From the NCBI GenBank assembly GCA_022827885.1, contig JAJEIP010000076.1:1-53950 (forward strand): a DNA stretch of 53,950 nt, in the 5' to 3' direction. Below the pieces are notes generated by a model. The model was given only the letters and a program-made list of their open reading frames with translations. It made no database searches and was not told where the DNA came from. The position numbers and the translations under genes are program-made. Numbering within the stretch: position 1 is the stretch's first letter; every line of letters starts with the position of its first letter. The DNA is from Candidatus Poribacteria bacterium (lineage in GTDB: Bacteria; Poribacteria; WGA-4E; WGA-3G). Positions 17,764 to 26,669 of this stretch are shown piece after piece.

Positions 17764-20745
17764 CTACTCTTCGCCAAGTGGGATATGAAAAATCCCTCGC
17801 GCATTGATGGCAGTATAGAGTCGATTGTTAATGACGGCGAGAGAAATAACTTCACCTAAGACTTCTGAAGAAATTTGCTTCCACTTGCCAAGGTTATCCA
17901 AACGATAGACGCCCGCGGCACCGGCACCGTAAACTGTTATGCCATCTATAGCAAATCTGTTTATGATGGAACGCTCTCCGAGATTATCAGTTATCACATG
18001 CCAGTGTTCTCCGGTCTGTGAAGCCAAGACACCTGCGTCTGTCGCGACATAAACCGTTGAACCGACAAATAAGATATCGTTGAAGTGCGTAAACCGAAGG
18101 GGCAGACTTAGCGTGATGTCTTTCCAGTTTTTTCCGCTATCCAACGATTGAAACAATCGACCATCTCGCTTACCGACGTAGACCGTTTCTTCTGAAACTG
18201 CTGCTTTGAAACCATCTTGCATATCCGCATTAGGGTGTGCATCAGTGTTCATCAATCCGGTGTCCGTCCATTTAGGATCCCCGAGTTTCCACTTGAAAAG
18301 TCTTTGATTGTATTCCGCGTAGAATACATTGTTCTTGACGGCAATCACTTTGGCTGCCTCTTTTTCGGGCGGAGGAGATAATAATTCATGATCATAAGTG
18401 GAGGAATCCTGGACTGGAATTAGCGTATTGCCGTCTGCAGATAAACGGTAAATTCGCAAGATGTGTCTTTCAGGCGAAACGAAATAAAGTGTGTTACCGT
18501 CAACCATCAATTTTGAATCGAAAGAGGTGTAGCCGCGTGACCTCCCCTGTTTTAAGGGGGCAGACGGCGTCTCCTCCGTAGTAAACTCCCCGGCAATCGA
18601 AAGTTTTTTCCAAGTTCCACCTTCATCTGTTGATTGATAAACTTCATAGCCGGTATGGGCGTATAATCTGTTGTTGAAGACAATTAGGTTGTTTGTCCGT
18701 GTTCCTACGATTCCATCCATAAAGAGATGCCACGATTTGCCGCTATCGGTTGTGCGATGAATGCCGAATGCATCCGCTTTGTAAAATGTTGTCTCGTTTG
18801 CCGCTACGGATACCGGAAGACTGCTGATCGTGTGCGTATCCGTGTCAACTTTGAACGCTGTCCACGTCCGTCCACCGTCTGTGGAACGGGATTGTGTGGC
18901 TCCCAAGGCTAAAATCGTTTCACCGGCAGCTAAAACCGTTATACCGGATGCTTCCGCCTGCGAGTCAGTTTTATCTATATGCGTTATTTCGGTCCATGAC
19001 GCTCCCAAGTCAGCCGAATGGAAAATCCTGACCGAATGAGACTCGCTTTTCGGTGCTGCTGGTTTCCCTACCTCTATTGGCGTGAATCCGAGTCGATAGG
19101 GACCTGTTTCAGCGTGAAGATTGTTATTAAACACTGCCAAGGAATAGACGGTTTGTGATGCGTCTACCGGCATCTTTTTCCAAATATCTGAATTGTGATC
19201 GGGCAAATCAGGCCCCATTGCAACGTAAAGATTGTTATTGAACACTGTCAAGGAATAGACGGTTTGTGATGTGCCTACCGGCACCTTTTTCCAAATATCT
19301 GAATCGAGACGGTAGAGTCCGCGATTCGTGCCAACAAACACTATTTTTCCAAGGATCGCTATGGCAGAAATCCTTTCGTTTCTGAGTCCGTCATTGAAGC
19401 GGTTCCATTTCACGCCACCATCTGTAGAACGAAAAATCTGTTTATGTTGAAGGGCAAGATACATCGTAGGAGATGCCTGTGGCACATCCGTGATAATGAG
19501 TCCAATAGCATATCCCTTGGGTCGAGAGCCCATCGAATTCCACGTCTCACCCTTATCGTCTGAAGTAAAGATCTCATCAGTGGAGACGATATAAAGGGTT
19601 CCTTCGTGCGCTGCCATCGGCATGAGAGATTCATCAATCGGGATATTTGTATTGATGTGTGTCCATGTCGTTGTGCCTCTTGCGAGTTTATACAACCCCG
19701 TTGGTGAAACGGCATACAAGGTGCCTTCAGGTTCAGCGAAGATGTTACGGACATGCCCCCCTGGTGGTGCATTTCCTTGTATCCAGTGTGCTCTGGAAAA
19801 TTTGGAGGAATTTTCTGACGCATTAGGGGTTGAAACGTTCTCGAAGGTCTGTGAACTGGTCCCCGTGCTTTGGTCTGAGGAGACAGCGCGTCCAACCTGA
19901 TTTCGCACAGCAGGTTTCGATTCAATATCAAAGACGACAGGTGCCTCAATGATTTCAATGGTGGGTTCAGATTGCGCCTCAAAGTTATAGGGTCTCTGAA
20001 AACGGGCAAGATATCGGTTGCTGACCCCGAGCGTCAGTATAATCATAACCACGGCTGTGCCGAAGGCACTCCACGGTAGCAACGGTTTTCCAGCTGGCGC
20101 GGGTGTCGGTTTCATATCGGCGATTTGCCGCTTGATGCTCTCACTTAAACGCGTCGGTATTTGCGTGCCGCCGAGGACTTCTTTGATGAGATGTTCTTGG
20201 TCGTTTTGTAAACGCTTTCGTCCGCGCTGGAGCCGACTGGTGATGGTGTTTACGGACACTCCCAAAAATCTGCTAATCTCCTTGGTGGTCATCTCACCGA
20301 GATAGTAGAGGGTGACGACAGTGCGCTCGCTTTCCGGCAGTTTTGCGAGCAGTTTTTTGGCGCGTTCCAGGCGATACTCGCCGGCTGCTGTCTCACGTCG
20401 CGCGGATTCATAATGTGTATACGACGCATTCTCGATTTCTTTCGTAGGCGTGTCCTCTAAGGATTGTAGGGCAGATTTCTGTTTTTGAATCCAATTGAGA
20501 CAAAGCCGGTTTGCGATGACATACAGCCATCCAGCGAAGTGGTGAGGATTCTTGAGCGTCGAAAGGTTTTTGTATGCGCGAAGGAAAGTGTCTTGGGTTA
20601 CCTCTTCAGCGTCCTGAAAATCACCGATTTTTCGCCACGCAAGGGCGTGAACGCTCTTTTGGTATTTTCGCACCAAAGCATTAAATGCTTCATCATTGCC
20701 TGCCAGTGTATCTTGAATGAGTTGTGCATCATTTTCTCTTTCCAC
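17764..20745 (-). CDS. Membrane-anchored ECF sigma factor fused to an Asp-box beta-propeller
   Basis: Fusion protein of about 993 residues. Sigma region 2 (EEVTQDTFLRAYKNL, FAGWLYVIANRLC) and region 4 (EMTTKEISRFLGVSVNTITS) are followed by a membrane helix at about 223-242, then a large C-terminal region with at least six Asp-box repeats of the S/T-x-D-x-G-x-x-W type (STDGGVKWNRF, STDGGRTWTAF, TTDSGKSWHLF, STDEGGTWKKL, SLDSGKNWKDI). Such repeats build beta-propellers of the BNR/Vps10 type. The start is GTG at 20745: AGGAGG lies seven bases upstream and this places residue 1 in the same register as the protein of 3032-5173, with which residues 1-285 align without gaps. A 111-base tandem duplication lies inside the propeller. 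Inference: the propeller senses an extracytoplasmic ligand. Confidence 0.88.
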   Translation of the reverse strand: MERENDAQLIQDTLAGNDEAFNALVRKYQKSVHALAWRKIGDFQDAEEVTQDTFLRAYKNLSTLKNPHHFAGWLYVIANRLCLNWIQKQKSALQSLEDTPTKEIENASYTHYESARRETAAGEYRLERAKKLLAKLPESERTVVTLYYLGEMTTKEISRFLGVSVNTITSRLQRGRKRLQNDQEHLIKEVLGGTQIPTRLSESIKRQIADMKPTPAPAGKPLLPWSAFGTAVVMIILTLGVSNRYLARFQRPYNFEAQSEPTIEIIEAPVVFDIESKPAVRNQVGRAVSSDQSTGTSSQTFENVSTPNASENSSKFSRAHWIQGNAPPGGHVRNIFAEPEGTLYAVSPTGLYKLARGTTTWTHINTNIPIDESLMPMAAHEGTLYIVSTDEIFTSDDKGETWNSMGSRPKGYAIGLIITDVPQASPTMYLALQHKQIFRSTDGGVKWNRFNDGLRNERISAIAILGKIVFVGTNRGLYRLDSDIWKKVPVGTSQTVYSLTVFNNNLYVAMGPDLPDHNSDIWKKMPVDASQTVYSLAVFNNNLHAETGPYRLGFTPIEVGKPAAPKSESHSVRIFHSADLGASWTEITHIDKTDSQAEASGITVLAAGETILALGATQSRSTDGGRTWTAFKVDTDTHTISSLPVSVAANETTFYKADAFGIHRTTDSGKSWHLFMDGIVGTRTNNLIVFNNRLYAHTGYEVYQSTDEGGTWKKLSIAGEFTTEETPSAPLKQGRSRGYTSFDSKLMVDGNTLYFVSPERHILRIYRLSADGNTLIPVQDSSTYDHELLSPPPEKEAAKVIAVKNNVFYAEYNQRLFKWKLGDPKWTDTGLMNTDAHPNADMQDGFKAAVSEETVYVGKRDGRLFQSLDSGKNWKDITLSLPLRFTHFNDILFVGSTVYVATDAGVLASQTGEHWHVITDNLGERSIINRFAIDGITVYGAGAAGVYRLDNLGKWKQISSEVLGEVISLAVINNRLYTAINARGIFHIPLGEE
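19118..19304 (-). repeat. 111-base tandem duplication inside the propeller sigma gene
   Basis: Bases 19118-19193 recur at 19229-19304 with only a few changes, giving a period of 111 bases (37 codons) that keeps the frame. In protein it doubles SDIWKKxPVxxSQTVYSLxV followed by FNNNLxxxxGP. The near identity indicates a recent event. Confidence 0.9.
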
Positions 20746-20901
20746 CAGAAACCCTCCTAAACTGTAGATTCGAGTGCCCGTATTTGACAATAGGTTTAAT
20801 CAGAACGGTTTATATAATCTCATTATAAAATGAACTGCTAATTGAAGGCAATTTTTATCTCTTTCGGGGTCAAAACTTCTGAATTCATTCCGGGGAGTGT
20901 G

Positions 20902-23112
20902 TCAAGGATTCCACCAATAAGTCATTTTAGCGACAAGTGTAGAATCTACAAAATCTGTCCTTTTCCCTTGGGTATCGTATATTTGGTTAAAGACGAGGTA
21001 GAAGTTACTACCGGAACGGTAGATATAGTTCAACAAAAAGTTCGTAGATATAAGGTCTTGATCACTGTTCCATTGCGTGAAAAGTCTGGCAAAAAGAGCG
21101 GTAGAGAAGGAATAGGCGACATGAGCTCCAAAGACATTGGCATCAAATGTTTTATTTTCGAGTATGACGCGGTTAAATTGATACTGCGGTTGAAAACGGA
21201 AACGTCCGGTCGGTCTGAAATCCGCAGCGATCTCAAAACCACGTCGCTCGCCGTTAAAAAAGTCGCCAAAATTCACAACAAACAAACCGGAAATCATTTT
21301 GCTGTCATCAGTAGATATAAGAGCCTTGAAGGAAGTGAAATTATACGCTCCGGTCGGGATAATAATTCTCTCGCGGATCTCAAAGGCCTCATAAAGGCGA
21401 TCAAAGGTTTGCTGAATCTGGCAATTAAATCGCTGAAACACCTTCCCACTTTCAAACTCACATCCGGTAACGAATCTGAGATCTCTGGTTTCTAATTCAT
21501 TGTTTCGATTGAGAATAAGACTGGACTCTGGTCCTGTCCAAATTCGACGAATCCCGAATTTACCGAGTACGGGAGTATAAAGGAATTCGCTGCGGATGCG
21601 ACGGCTTCCTCTTCGCCAGACGAATCCGGCTTCTGGGTTAAAGTTCTTACCTATGTCTGTATATGATCCGATAACACGGAAATTATTGGTTTCCGACGTG
21701 CCTCCGAAGTACAAAGCATCTTGTTCTCCTGACACATCTCCGTCAAACGTGCGAGCCCATAGCCCGCGAAGACTTAGACTATCGATGGGCCGATACACGA
21801 AGTCAAATCCGCCTGCCCGATTGTAAGTATCGGCATCCTGTTTGTTGATAGCAATCATACCAACAGTTGAGCCTTTAAAAATATCTCGTGTCATACGGAA
21901 CACGGAGTAGTTTGTGCGTGGGACATCAGTTCCTTCTGCGTGAAATTTATCCGTAAATACGTTTAGCAGACCGACCCCATAAGCCCCGATTTTTCCTGTG
22001 ATCTTGCCTCCGGTAAGAATCGGGATAGCATGCCCATCTTGAATCCCGATGCGACGACTGTAAAAAAGCAACAAGGGTGGCGGCTGACGAAAACCCGTGC
22101 GCGGAATACCGAAATCAAACAAGGCTGCGCTTTCAAGGAAGAAGGGGCGCTTCTCGGGAAAAAAGAGACTGAAACGGGTTAAGTTTACTTGCTCCTGATC
22201 AGCTTCAACTTGGATAAAATCGGTGTTGAAGGTGGCATCTGCTGTCAGGTTTGAGGTCAAACTGTACTTGATATCCAATCCGGTATCGAACAAAATATTC
22301 GTTTCATTGTCCGCTTTTCTTTCACTCACCCCTGGTAAGACATAAGGCAGGAGTTCCAGATGTGTTTGTGGCGTAATATTTTCTAAACCGATCAAACGAC
22401 CCAGATTGGCTGTGCGATAGATGGCTCGCCATCTGTATGCTCCGGGCACCGGTGCCCAAGTTCCTTCTTCGTAATTGCGTTGGATACTCCGTCCAAAATT
22501 TACCCCCCAAACTATATCCTTGCTCTTTTTAAAGCGGAGTTGGCTAAACGGAATAGCGATCTCCGCGCGCCAGTCGCTTTCATTGATTTTAGTGCGACAT
22601 TCCCAGACAGCATCCCAGTTCTCGTTTCGACTGTCTCCGTTGTCCATCACGGCAATATCTTCCATAGCACCTAATGGGTTGGTGCGGAAGAAGAATCCGC
22701 TTCGTTGGTCGTTGTAGGTGTCAAGGAGGACAAATACGTTGTCATTGTCGAACAGAGAAGCGTCACGGCGCATTTCATCGGCGACCATTTTAGACAAATC
22801 GTTGTCGTAACAGATAAAGCCGAAGTAGAGGTATTTATCATCATACAGCACTTTAACCTCTGTTGGTTGCGTCATTGGTGCCCCTTCGTCGGGTTCATAT
22901 TGGACAAAGTGATCGATGCGTTGTGCCTCTTGCCAATCTGGTTCGGTGAGTTCACCGTCAATTTTAATGTCCGCGAAGGTTCGGTATGCCTTAATCCGGT
23001 ATTCTATGGGTTCGAGGTCCGCCGAGAGAAAATTTGAAAATAATAGCCAGCAGCTAAACTGAAAAAAACAGTGTATCCACGTTCTTCGCCAAAGATTGCA
23101 ATAATGAGTCAT
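20902..23112 (-). CDS. DUF5916 family outer-membrane protein with CBM9-like domain
   Basis: Protein of about 736 residues with an N-terminal membrane or signal segment, then a carbohydrate-binding family 9-like domain (KIDGELTEPDWQEAQRID, VKVLYDDKYLYFGFICYD) and a DUF5916 region with many alternating beta strands typical of an outer-membrane barrel. A conserved block around NTDFIQVEADQEQVNLTRFS and FFPEKRPFFLES is shared with the paralogue at 43422-45572. The ATG at 23112 is preferred over the further upstream frame because AAAGGA lies eight bases before it. Family function is unproven; a role in polymer binding or uptake is suspected. It lies just downstream of an ABC-2 exporter operon. Confidence 0.88.
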   Translation of the reverse strand: MTHYCNLWRRTWIHCFFQFSCWLLFSNFLSADLEPIEYRIKAYRTFADIKIDGELTEPDWQEAQRIDHFVQYEPDEGAPMTQPTEVKVLYDDKYLYFGFICYDNDLSKMVADEMRRDASLFDNDNVFVLLDTYNDQRSGFFFRTNPLGAMEDIAVMDNGDSRNENWDAVWECRTKINESDWRAEIAIPFSQLRFKKSKDIVWGVNFGRSIQRNYEEGTWAPVPGAYRWRAIYRTANLGRLIGLENITPQTHLELLPYVLPGVSERKADNETNILFDTGLDIKYSLTSNLTADATFNTDFIQVEADQEQVNLTRFSLFFPEKRPFFLESAALFDFGIPRTGFRQPPPLLLFYSRRIGIQDGHAIPILTGGKITGKIGAYGVGLLNVFTDKFHAEGTDVPRTNYSVFRMTRDIFKGSTVGMIAINKQDADTYNRAGGFDFVYRPIDSLSLRGLWARTFDGDVSGEQDALYFGGTSETNNFRVIGSYTDIGKNFNPEAGFVWRRGSRRIRSEFLYTPVLGKFGIRRIWTGPESSLILNRNNELETRDLRFVTGCEFESGKVFQRFNCQIQQTFDRLYEAFEIRERIIIPTGAYNFTSFKALISTDDSKMISGLFVVNFGDFFNGERRGFEIAADFRPTGRFRFQPQYQFNRVILENKTFDANVFGAHVAYSFSTALFARLFTQWNSDQDLISTNFLLNYIYRSGSNFYLVFNQIYDTQGKRTDFVDSTLVAKMTYWWNP

Positions 23113-23186
23113 AAAGAGTTCCTTTACGCATTGAAGTGGGAGTTTGTGTGTTCGCATAGGGAAGTATAGAACCGTGGAGTCTGTCG

Positions 23187-23993
23187 TTATGATCCGGTGC
23201 TCTGGTAAGCTAAAATCCCCCGTTTCCAGATAAAATAAGCCACACCAAAGGATATGAGGCCGACAATCGGTGTAAGATATACGAAGTATGGATGAAATAG
23301 CAAGCTTGATGGCTTATTAAGAAAATAAGCTGAAGGGTAAAAGTTGATAAAGGCGAATGGGATTATGAAGGTAAGGAAGTACTGTATAGGCTTACCATAT
23401 ATGCTGACAGGGTAAAGGATATACTGTTCATGGAATTGAAACGTTATGAAATTTAATGTCTGTAGATTCGTCACCCAGAATGCAACGGATGAAGTTGCTA
23501 AGTAAGCGGAAAGTTCTATTAGGAGCCCGCTAAAGACAACGACGAGGAGTATCAGCAAGTTGATGAACGTCCAATTTAACCCCAGAGATTTGGTGGCGAT
23601 CCATAGAATTACAATCCCACTTGAGAAATCCGTGATCCCACTCAGGATGATGCCGTTGGTAATGAGGAGAAACAACGGATTTACAGGTTTGAGTAGAAAT
23701 CTATCAAATTCGCCCCGGACTATGTAATTACTGAGTCCCCAATAAATCTCCGGCAGGAATAGGGTGAAGAGCCCATGGGAAAGGAGTCTTAACCCTACAA
23801 GAAAGGCAATCTCTCCAAATGTCCATTCTCTGAGTGCTTGGAAGCTATCCAAGACCACCCATATCAACCCAAGATTTCCCAGCTGCAGAATCAAAATGTG
23901 GAATATACTCATTATAAAATTGATTCTGTATTCCATCTGGGCTTTCAGGTTAAGTTTAAAGAAAGTAAAGAAAAGTTTTATATAAAACATCAT
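23187..23993 (-). CDS. ABC-2 family transporter permease
   Basis: Integral membrane protein of 268 residues with about six hydrophobic segments, last gene of the second ABC-2 operon. It contains IVRGEFDRFLLKPVNPLFLL, equivalent to the GNFDRVLLRP segment of the first operon's 1215-2024 protein, and ends in YQSTGS. GGAGG just before ATGATG overlaps the stop codon of the preceding permease, suggesting coupled translation. It should form the transport channel with the product of 23997-24803. Substrate unknown. Confidence 0.9.
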   Translation of the reverse strand: MMFYIKLFFTFFKLNLKAQMEYRINFIMSIFHILILQLGNLGLIWVVLDSFQALREWTFGEIAFLVGLRLLSHGLFTLFLPEIYWGLSNYIVRGEFDRFLLKPVNPLFLLITNGIILSGITDFSSGIVILWIATKSLGLNWTFINLLILLVVVFSGLLIELSAYLATSSVAFWVTNLQTLNFITFQFHEQYILYPVSIYGKPIQYFLTFIIPFAFINFYPSAYFLNKPSSLLFHPYFVYLTPIVGLISFGVAYFIWKRGILAYQSTGS

Positions 23994-23996
23994 CCT

Positions 23997-24803
23997 TTAG
24001 CCTCCATGCGTCATAAGCTTGCGTCTTGATTTCAACCATAAAAGGCGGCTCCCCGCATACAAAGCACCTATCCAGATGAGCTGCAGAGAAATTGCACGAA
24101 AACCCTCAATGCTTTTTATTTTTCCTATATATATAGAAAGAGGGACATGGTATATGGACGCGAAAGGAAAGTAAGAGAGAACATTTCTTGCCCATTCTGG
24201 AAAGAACCAGAGCGGTATAAACGCCCCTGAAAGCAAAGCTATAATGAGCCGTGTGAATCCACCCACACCTTGATTTTGAGTCGTCCAGAAGGAGACTAAG
24301 GATACCATAAAGTCTATGAGAAAAGTAAGTAGGTAACTCATACTCAGGCTAACTACAAAGAGAGCTAACACCCCTAAACTATCGGGGAGATAAATTTTGA
24401 AGATGAAAACGGCTAATATGAAGATAGGTACTGAAACAATCACGTTAAAGAGAAGTCGTCCGAATGAATGCGAGAAGAGATAAAGTTGGAAATCCGTTGG
24501 TTTCATCATGTCCATTACGATTTCGCCCGTTCTCACCCGACTTGACATCCAGTAGGCCAGGTACACATTGAGAATGCCAAAGATATTTATGATGCCTCCC
24601 ATGATGGCACTCATTATGGTATATGTGATCATTGAGTGGAACGAGATACCTTGTACATCAGTTGAGTTAGCATAGAGTGCCTTCCAAAACATGTAAAGGA
24701 GATAAAAGCTCATAAATATTCCCACAAACCTTATCAAGAGCTCGCCTCTGTAGGCCATCCGTTCCTGAAACGACTTCTTACAAATTTCAAGATATGCTCT
24801 CAT
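23997..24803 (-). CDS. ABC-2 family transporter permease
   Basis: Second gene of the operon, 268 residues, about six membrane segments. The segment VRTGEIVMDMMKPTDFQLYL matches the corresponding loop in the 2030-2851 protein. It overlaps the end of the ATPase gene by 17 bases, with AAGGA seven bases before its ATG. It should pair with the 23187-23993 permease and be driven by the 24787-25785 ATPase. Substrate unknown. Confidence 0.9.
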   Translation of the reverse strand: MRAYLEICKKSFQERMAYRGELLIRFVGIFMSFYLLYMFWKALYANSTDVQGISFHSMITYTIMSAIMGGIINIFGILNVYLAYWMSSRVRTGEIVMDMMKPTDFQLYLFSHSFGRLLFNVIVSVPIFILAVFIFKIYLPDSLGVLALFVVSLSMSYLLTFLIDFMVSLVSFWTTQNQGVGGFTRLIIALLSGAFIPLWFFPEWARNVLSYFPFASIYHVPLSIYIGKIKSIEGFRAISLQLIWIGALYAGSRLLWLKSRRKLMTHGG

Positions 24804-25785
24804 CTAATTTTCCTTCCTCATATACATCTCGGATGATCCCATCGAGAGAAATATCCTCTATTGTGAGGTCCAATACCGGATACTTTCCAGCAATTTCAGA
24901 TATCAGATCGCTGGCGGTGAATCTTTTTCTATCAAACTTTATAGATGCCCTGATCCCTTCTAATTGGATTTCTAATGCCCCATCGACTTCCAATTCATCA
25001 GGGGGTTCCTTAAAGTCAATTAGGAGTGTACTTTCTGTACCAAATCTTCTTCTGATTTCATCTATGGAACCATCGTAGATGACTTTGCCATGGTCAATGA
25101 TCATTATCCGGTTGCAAAGTGCCTCTATGTCCAATAAATCGTGAGTTGTGAGAATGACTGTCGTTTTTCTTTCAATGTTTATGTCCTTGATGAATTGCCT
25201 AATTCTTTCCTTGACAACGACATCAAGCCCAATTGTGGGTTCATCCAGGTAGAGTATGTCGGGGTTATGAAGGAGTGACGCTGCAATATCTCCCCGCATT
25301 CGCTGCCCTAAGGATAACAGTCTGACGGGAGTATGAATAAACTCGTCTATATCGAGAAGTTCTGCGAAAAGTGCAATATTGTCTCTATATATTTTTTCTG
25401 GCACTCTGTATATGTGCTTTAGAAGTTCAAAGGACTCTATAAGTGGAAGATCCCACCAGAGTTGCGTTCTCTGTCCGAAGACCACGCCGATATGCATTAA
25501 ATTCCGCTTTCTATCCTTGGTCGGAACAAGACCACATACTTCAATTACCCCGCTTGTTGGGTATAGAATACCTGTAAGCATTTTTATTGTTGTGGACTTT
25601 CCTGCACCATTCGGTCCAACGTATCCGACGATTTCTCCTTGATCGATACCAAAGGACACACCGTCTACAGCATTTACAGTGATATATTCCTTTGTGAAAA
25701 GGGTCTGAATTGAGCCAATGAAACCTTTTTTACGTTTATAAGTTTTAAAGGTTTTGTATAGGTCCTCTATTTTTATAACCTGCAT
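24787..25785 (-). CDS. ABC-2 type exporter ATP-binding protein (COG4586-like)
   Basis: ATPase of 332 residues and clear paralogue of the 203-1195 protein: same KRKKGFIGSIQTLFTKEY opening, Walker A GPNGAGKST at 57-65, VVFGQRTQLWWDLP, signature LSLGQRMRGDIAASLLHNPD, Walker B YLDEPTIGLD and switch TTHD. The C-terminal domain differs more (ESTLLIDFKEPPDE...). Here the ATPase is the first gene, whereas in the first exporter it is last. It overlaps the next permease gene by 17 bases. Substrate unknown. Confidence 0.93.
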   Translation of the reverse strand: MQVIKIEDLYKTFKTYKRKKGFIGSIQTLFTKEYITVNAVDGVSFGIDQGEIVGYVGPNGAGKSTTIKMLTGILYPTSGVIEVCGLVPTKDRKRNLMHIGVVFGQRTQLWWDLPLIESFELLKHIYRVPEKIYRDNIALFAELLDIDEFIHTPVRLLSLGQRMRGDIAASLLHNPDILYLDEPTIGLDVVVKERIRQFIKDINIERKTTVILTTHDLLDIEALCNRIMIIDHGKVIYDGSIDEIRRRFGTESTLLIDFKEPPDELEVDGALEIQLEGIRASIKFDRKRFTASDLISEIAGKYPVLDLTIEDISLDGIIRDVYEEGKLDESIS

Positions 25786-26154
25786 TATTCATTTTCCTTT
25801 TTCTGAAGATCAAAAATCCAACACATTTGTATCACCGTGCACTTAATTATTAAAGACAAAATTTTGGGATAGAAAACGTGCATCTTGTAAAAAAATCTGG
25901 ATTTTTTGCAATTGTTCCGTAAAATAAGTTCCCGAGACACACTAAATTGCCGATTGCGTGTGTTTTGGAAAAACAAAACGGCACGTTGGAATTGCGTTTT
26001 GCAATACAGTCGTAAATTTTGGAAATCTGCGAACTGTGCAAAAAAATACCTTATGCTGCCGGGATCGGTGTGCATAAGGCTTCAATGGGATTTAAAAATA
26101 AAAAAACGTTGATCTTTAATCTATATTTCGGTTCTCCCTTTGCGCGCACACTCC
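25786..26154. other. AT-rich non-coding gap
   Basis: No convincing gene is seen in these 369 bases. It holds an A/T hairpin at 25889-25907 (AAAAAAAT, CTGG, ATTTTTT) preceded by GTGCATCTTGT, similar in layout to the element at 23-55. The promoter of the leftward ABC-2 operon should lie here, but no near-consensus pair of boxes is evident. Confidence 0.5.
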
Positions 26155-26643
26155 TTAGGATTTGTCTGATTCTTTCAAATTGATACAGAATATAGGAAGT
26201 TCACGATTCGGAATGCTGGCGGATTTTCTTGTGCCGACTATCGAACCTCCTGCTGACCGATAGAATCGTTCGGCGTTCGGATCCCCTTGGATAATCATTT
26301 TACTGTATCCGAGGTGCCGTGCTTTTTCTTGGGCGTGCATCATTAACTTTCGACCGTAGCCTTTTCCAATAAAGGTGGGGTCAACAAATAGAAGACTCAG
26401 TTCTACTTCGGAAGCAGAGATGTGTTCTAACGAATAGAACCCTACGGTGTTTCCTGCATCTTCAATCACAAAAGTAGGATTGTTCTCAATGTAGCATTCG
26501 TCAACCGTGAGTTCTTCAAGGCATGCCTGCATAAATCGGTCGGAATAACCCCAATGCGACTTGGAACGGAATGCGAGTTCACTCAAATACGCAACTTCAC
26601 TCGTTAAAGCGTGTCGAATGTGCCATTTCTGTGTATCAGACAC
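26155..26643 (-). CDS. GNAT family N-acetyltransferase
   Basis: Acetyltransferase of 162 residues. Motif A is LLFVDPTFIGKGYGRKLMMHA, binding acetyl-CoA, followed by HLGYSKMIIQGDPNAERFYRSAG, the common motif B. The start is GTG at 26643: AAAGGAG lies nine bases upstream, while a longer frame without a ribosome-binding site would overlap the adenosine deaminase remnant. The substrate is unknown. It follows that gene by 26 bases and may be in the same transcript. Confidence 0.85.
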   Translation of the reverse strand: MSDTQKWHIRHALTSEVAYLSELAFRSKSHWGYSDRFMQACLEELTVDECYIENNPTFVIEDAGNTVGFYSLEHISASEVELSLLFVDPTFIGKGYGRKLMMHAQEKARHLGYSKMIIQGDPNAERFYRSAGGSIVGTRKSASIPNRELPIFCINLKESDKS

Positions 26644-26669
26644 AGTTGATTTCTCCTTTACACGGTTTG

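Noticed and set aside
20842-21495. Long rightward open frame of 217 codons
   Set aside because: It is the reverse-strand shadow of the DUF5916 gene at 20902-23112, which has a clear domain match and ribosome-binding site.
25785-26075. Leftward 96-codon frame before the second ABC-2 operon
   Set aside because: It is an AT-rich, low-complexity stretch across a hairpin, with no recognisable domain and no ribosome-binding site.
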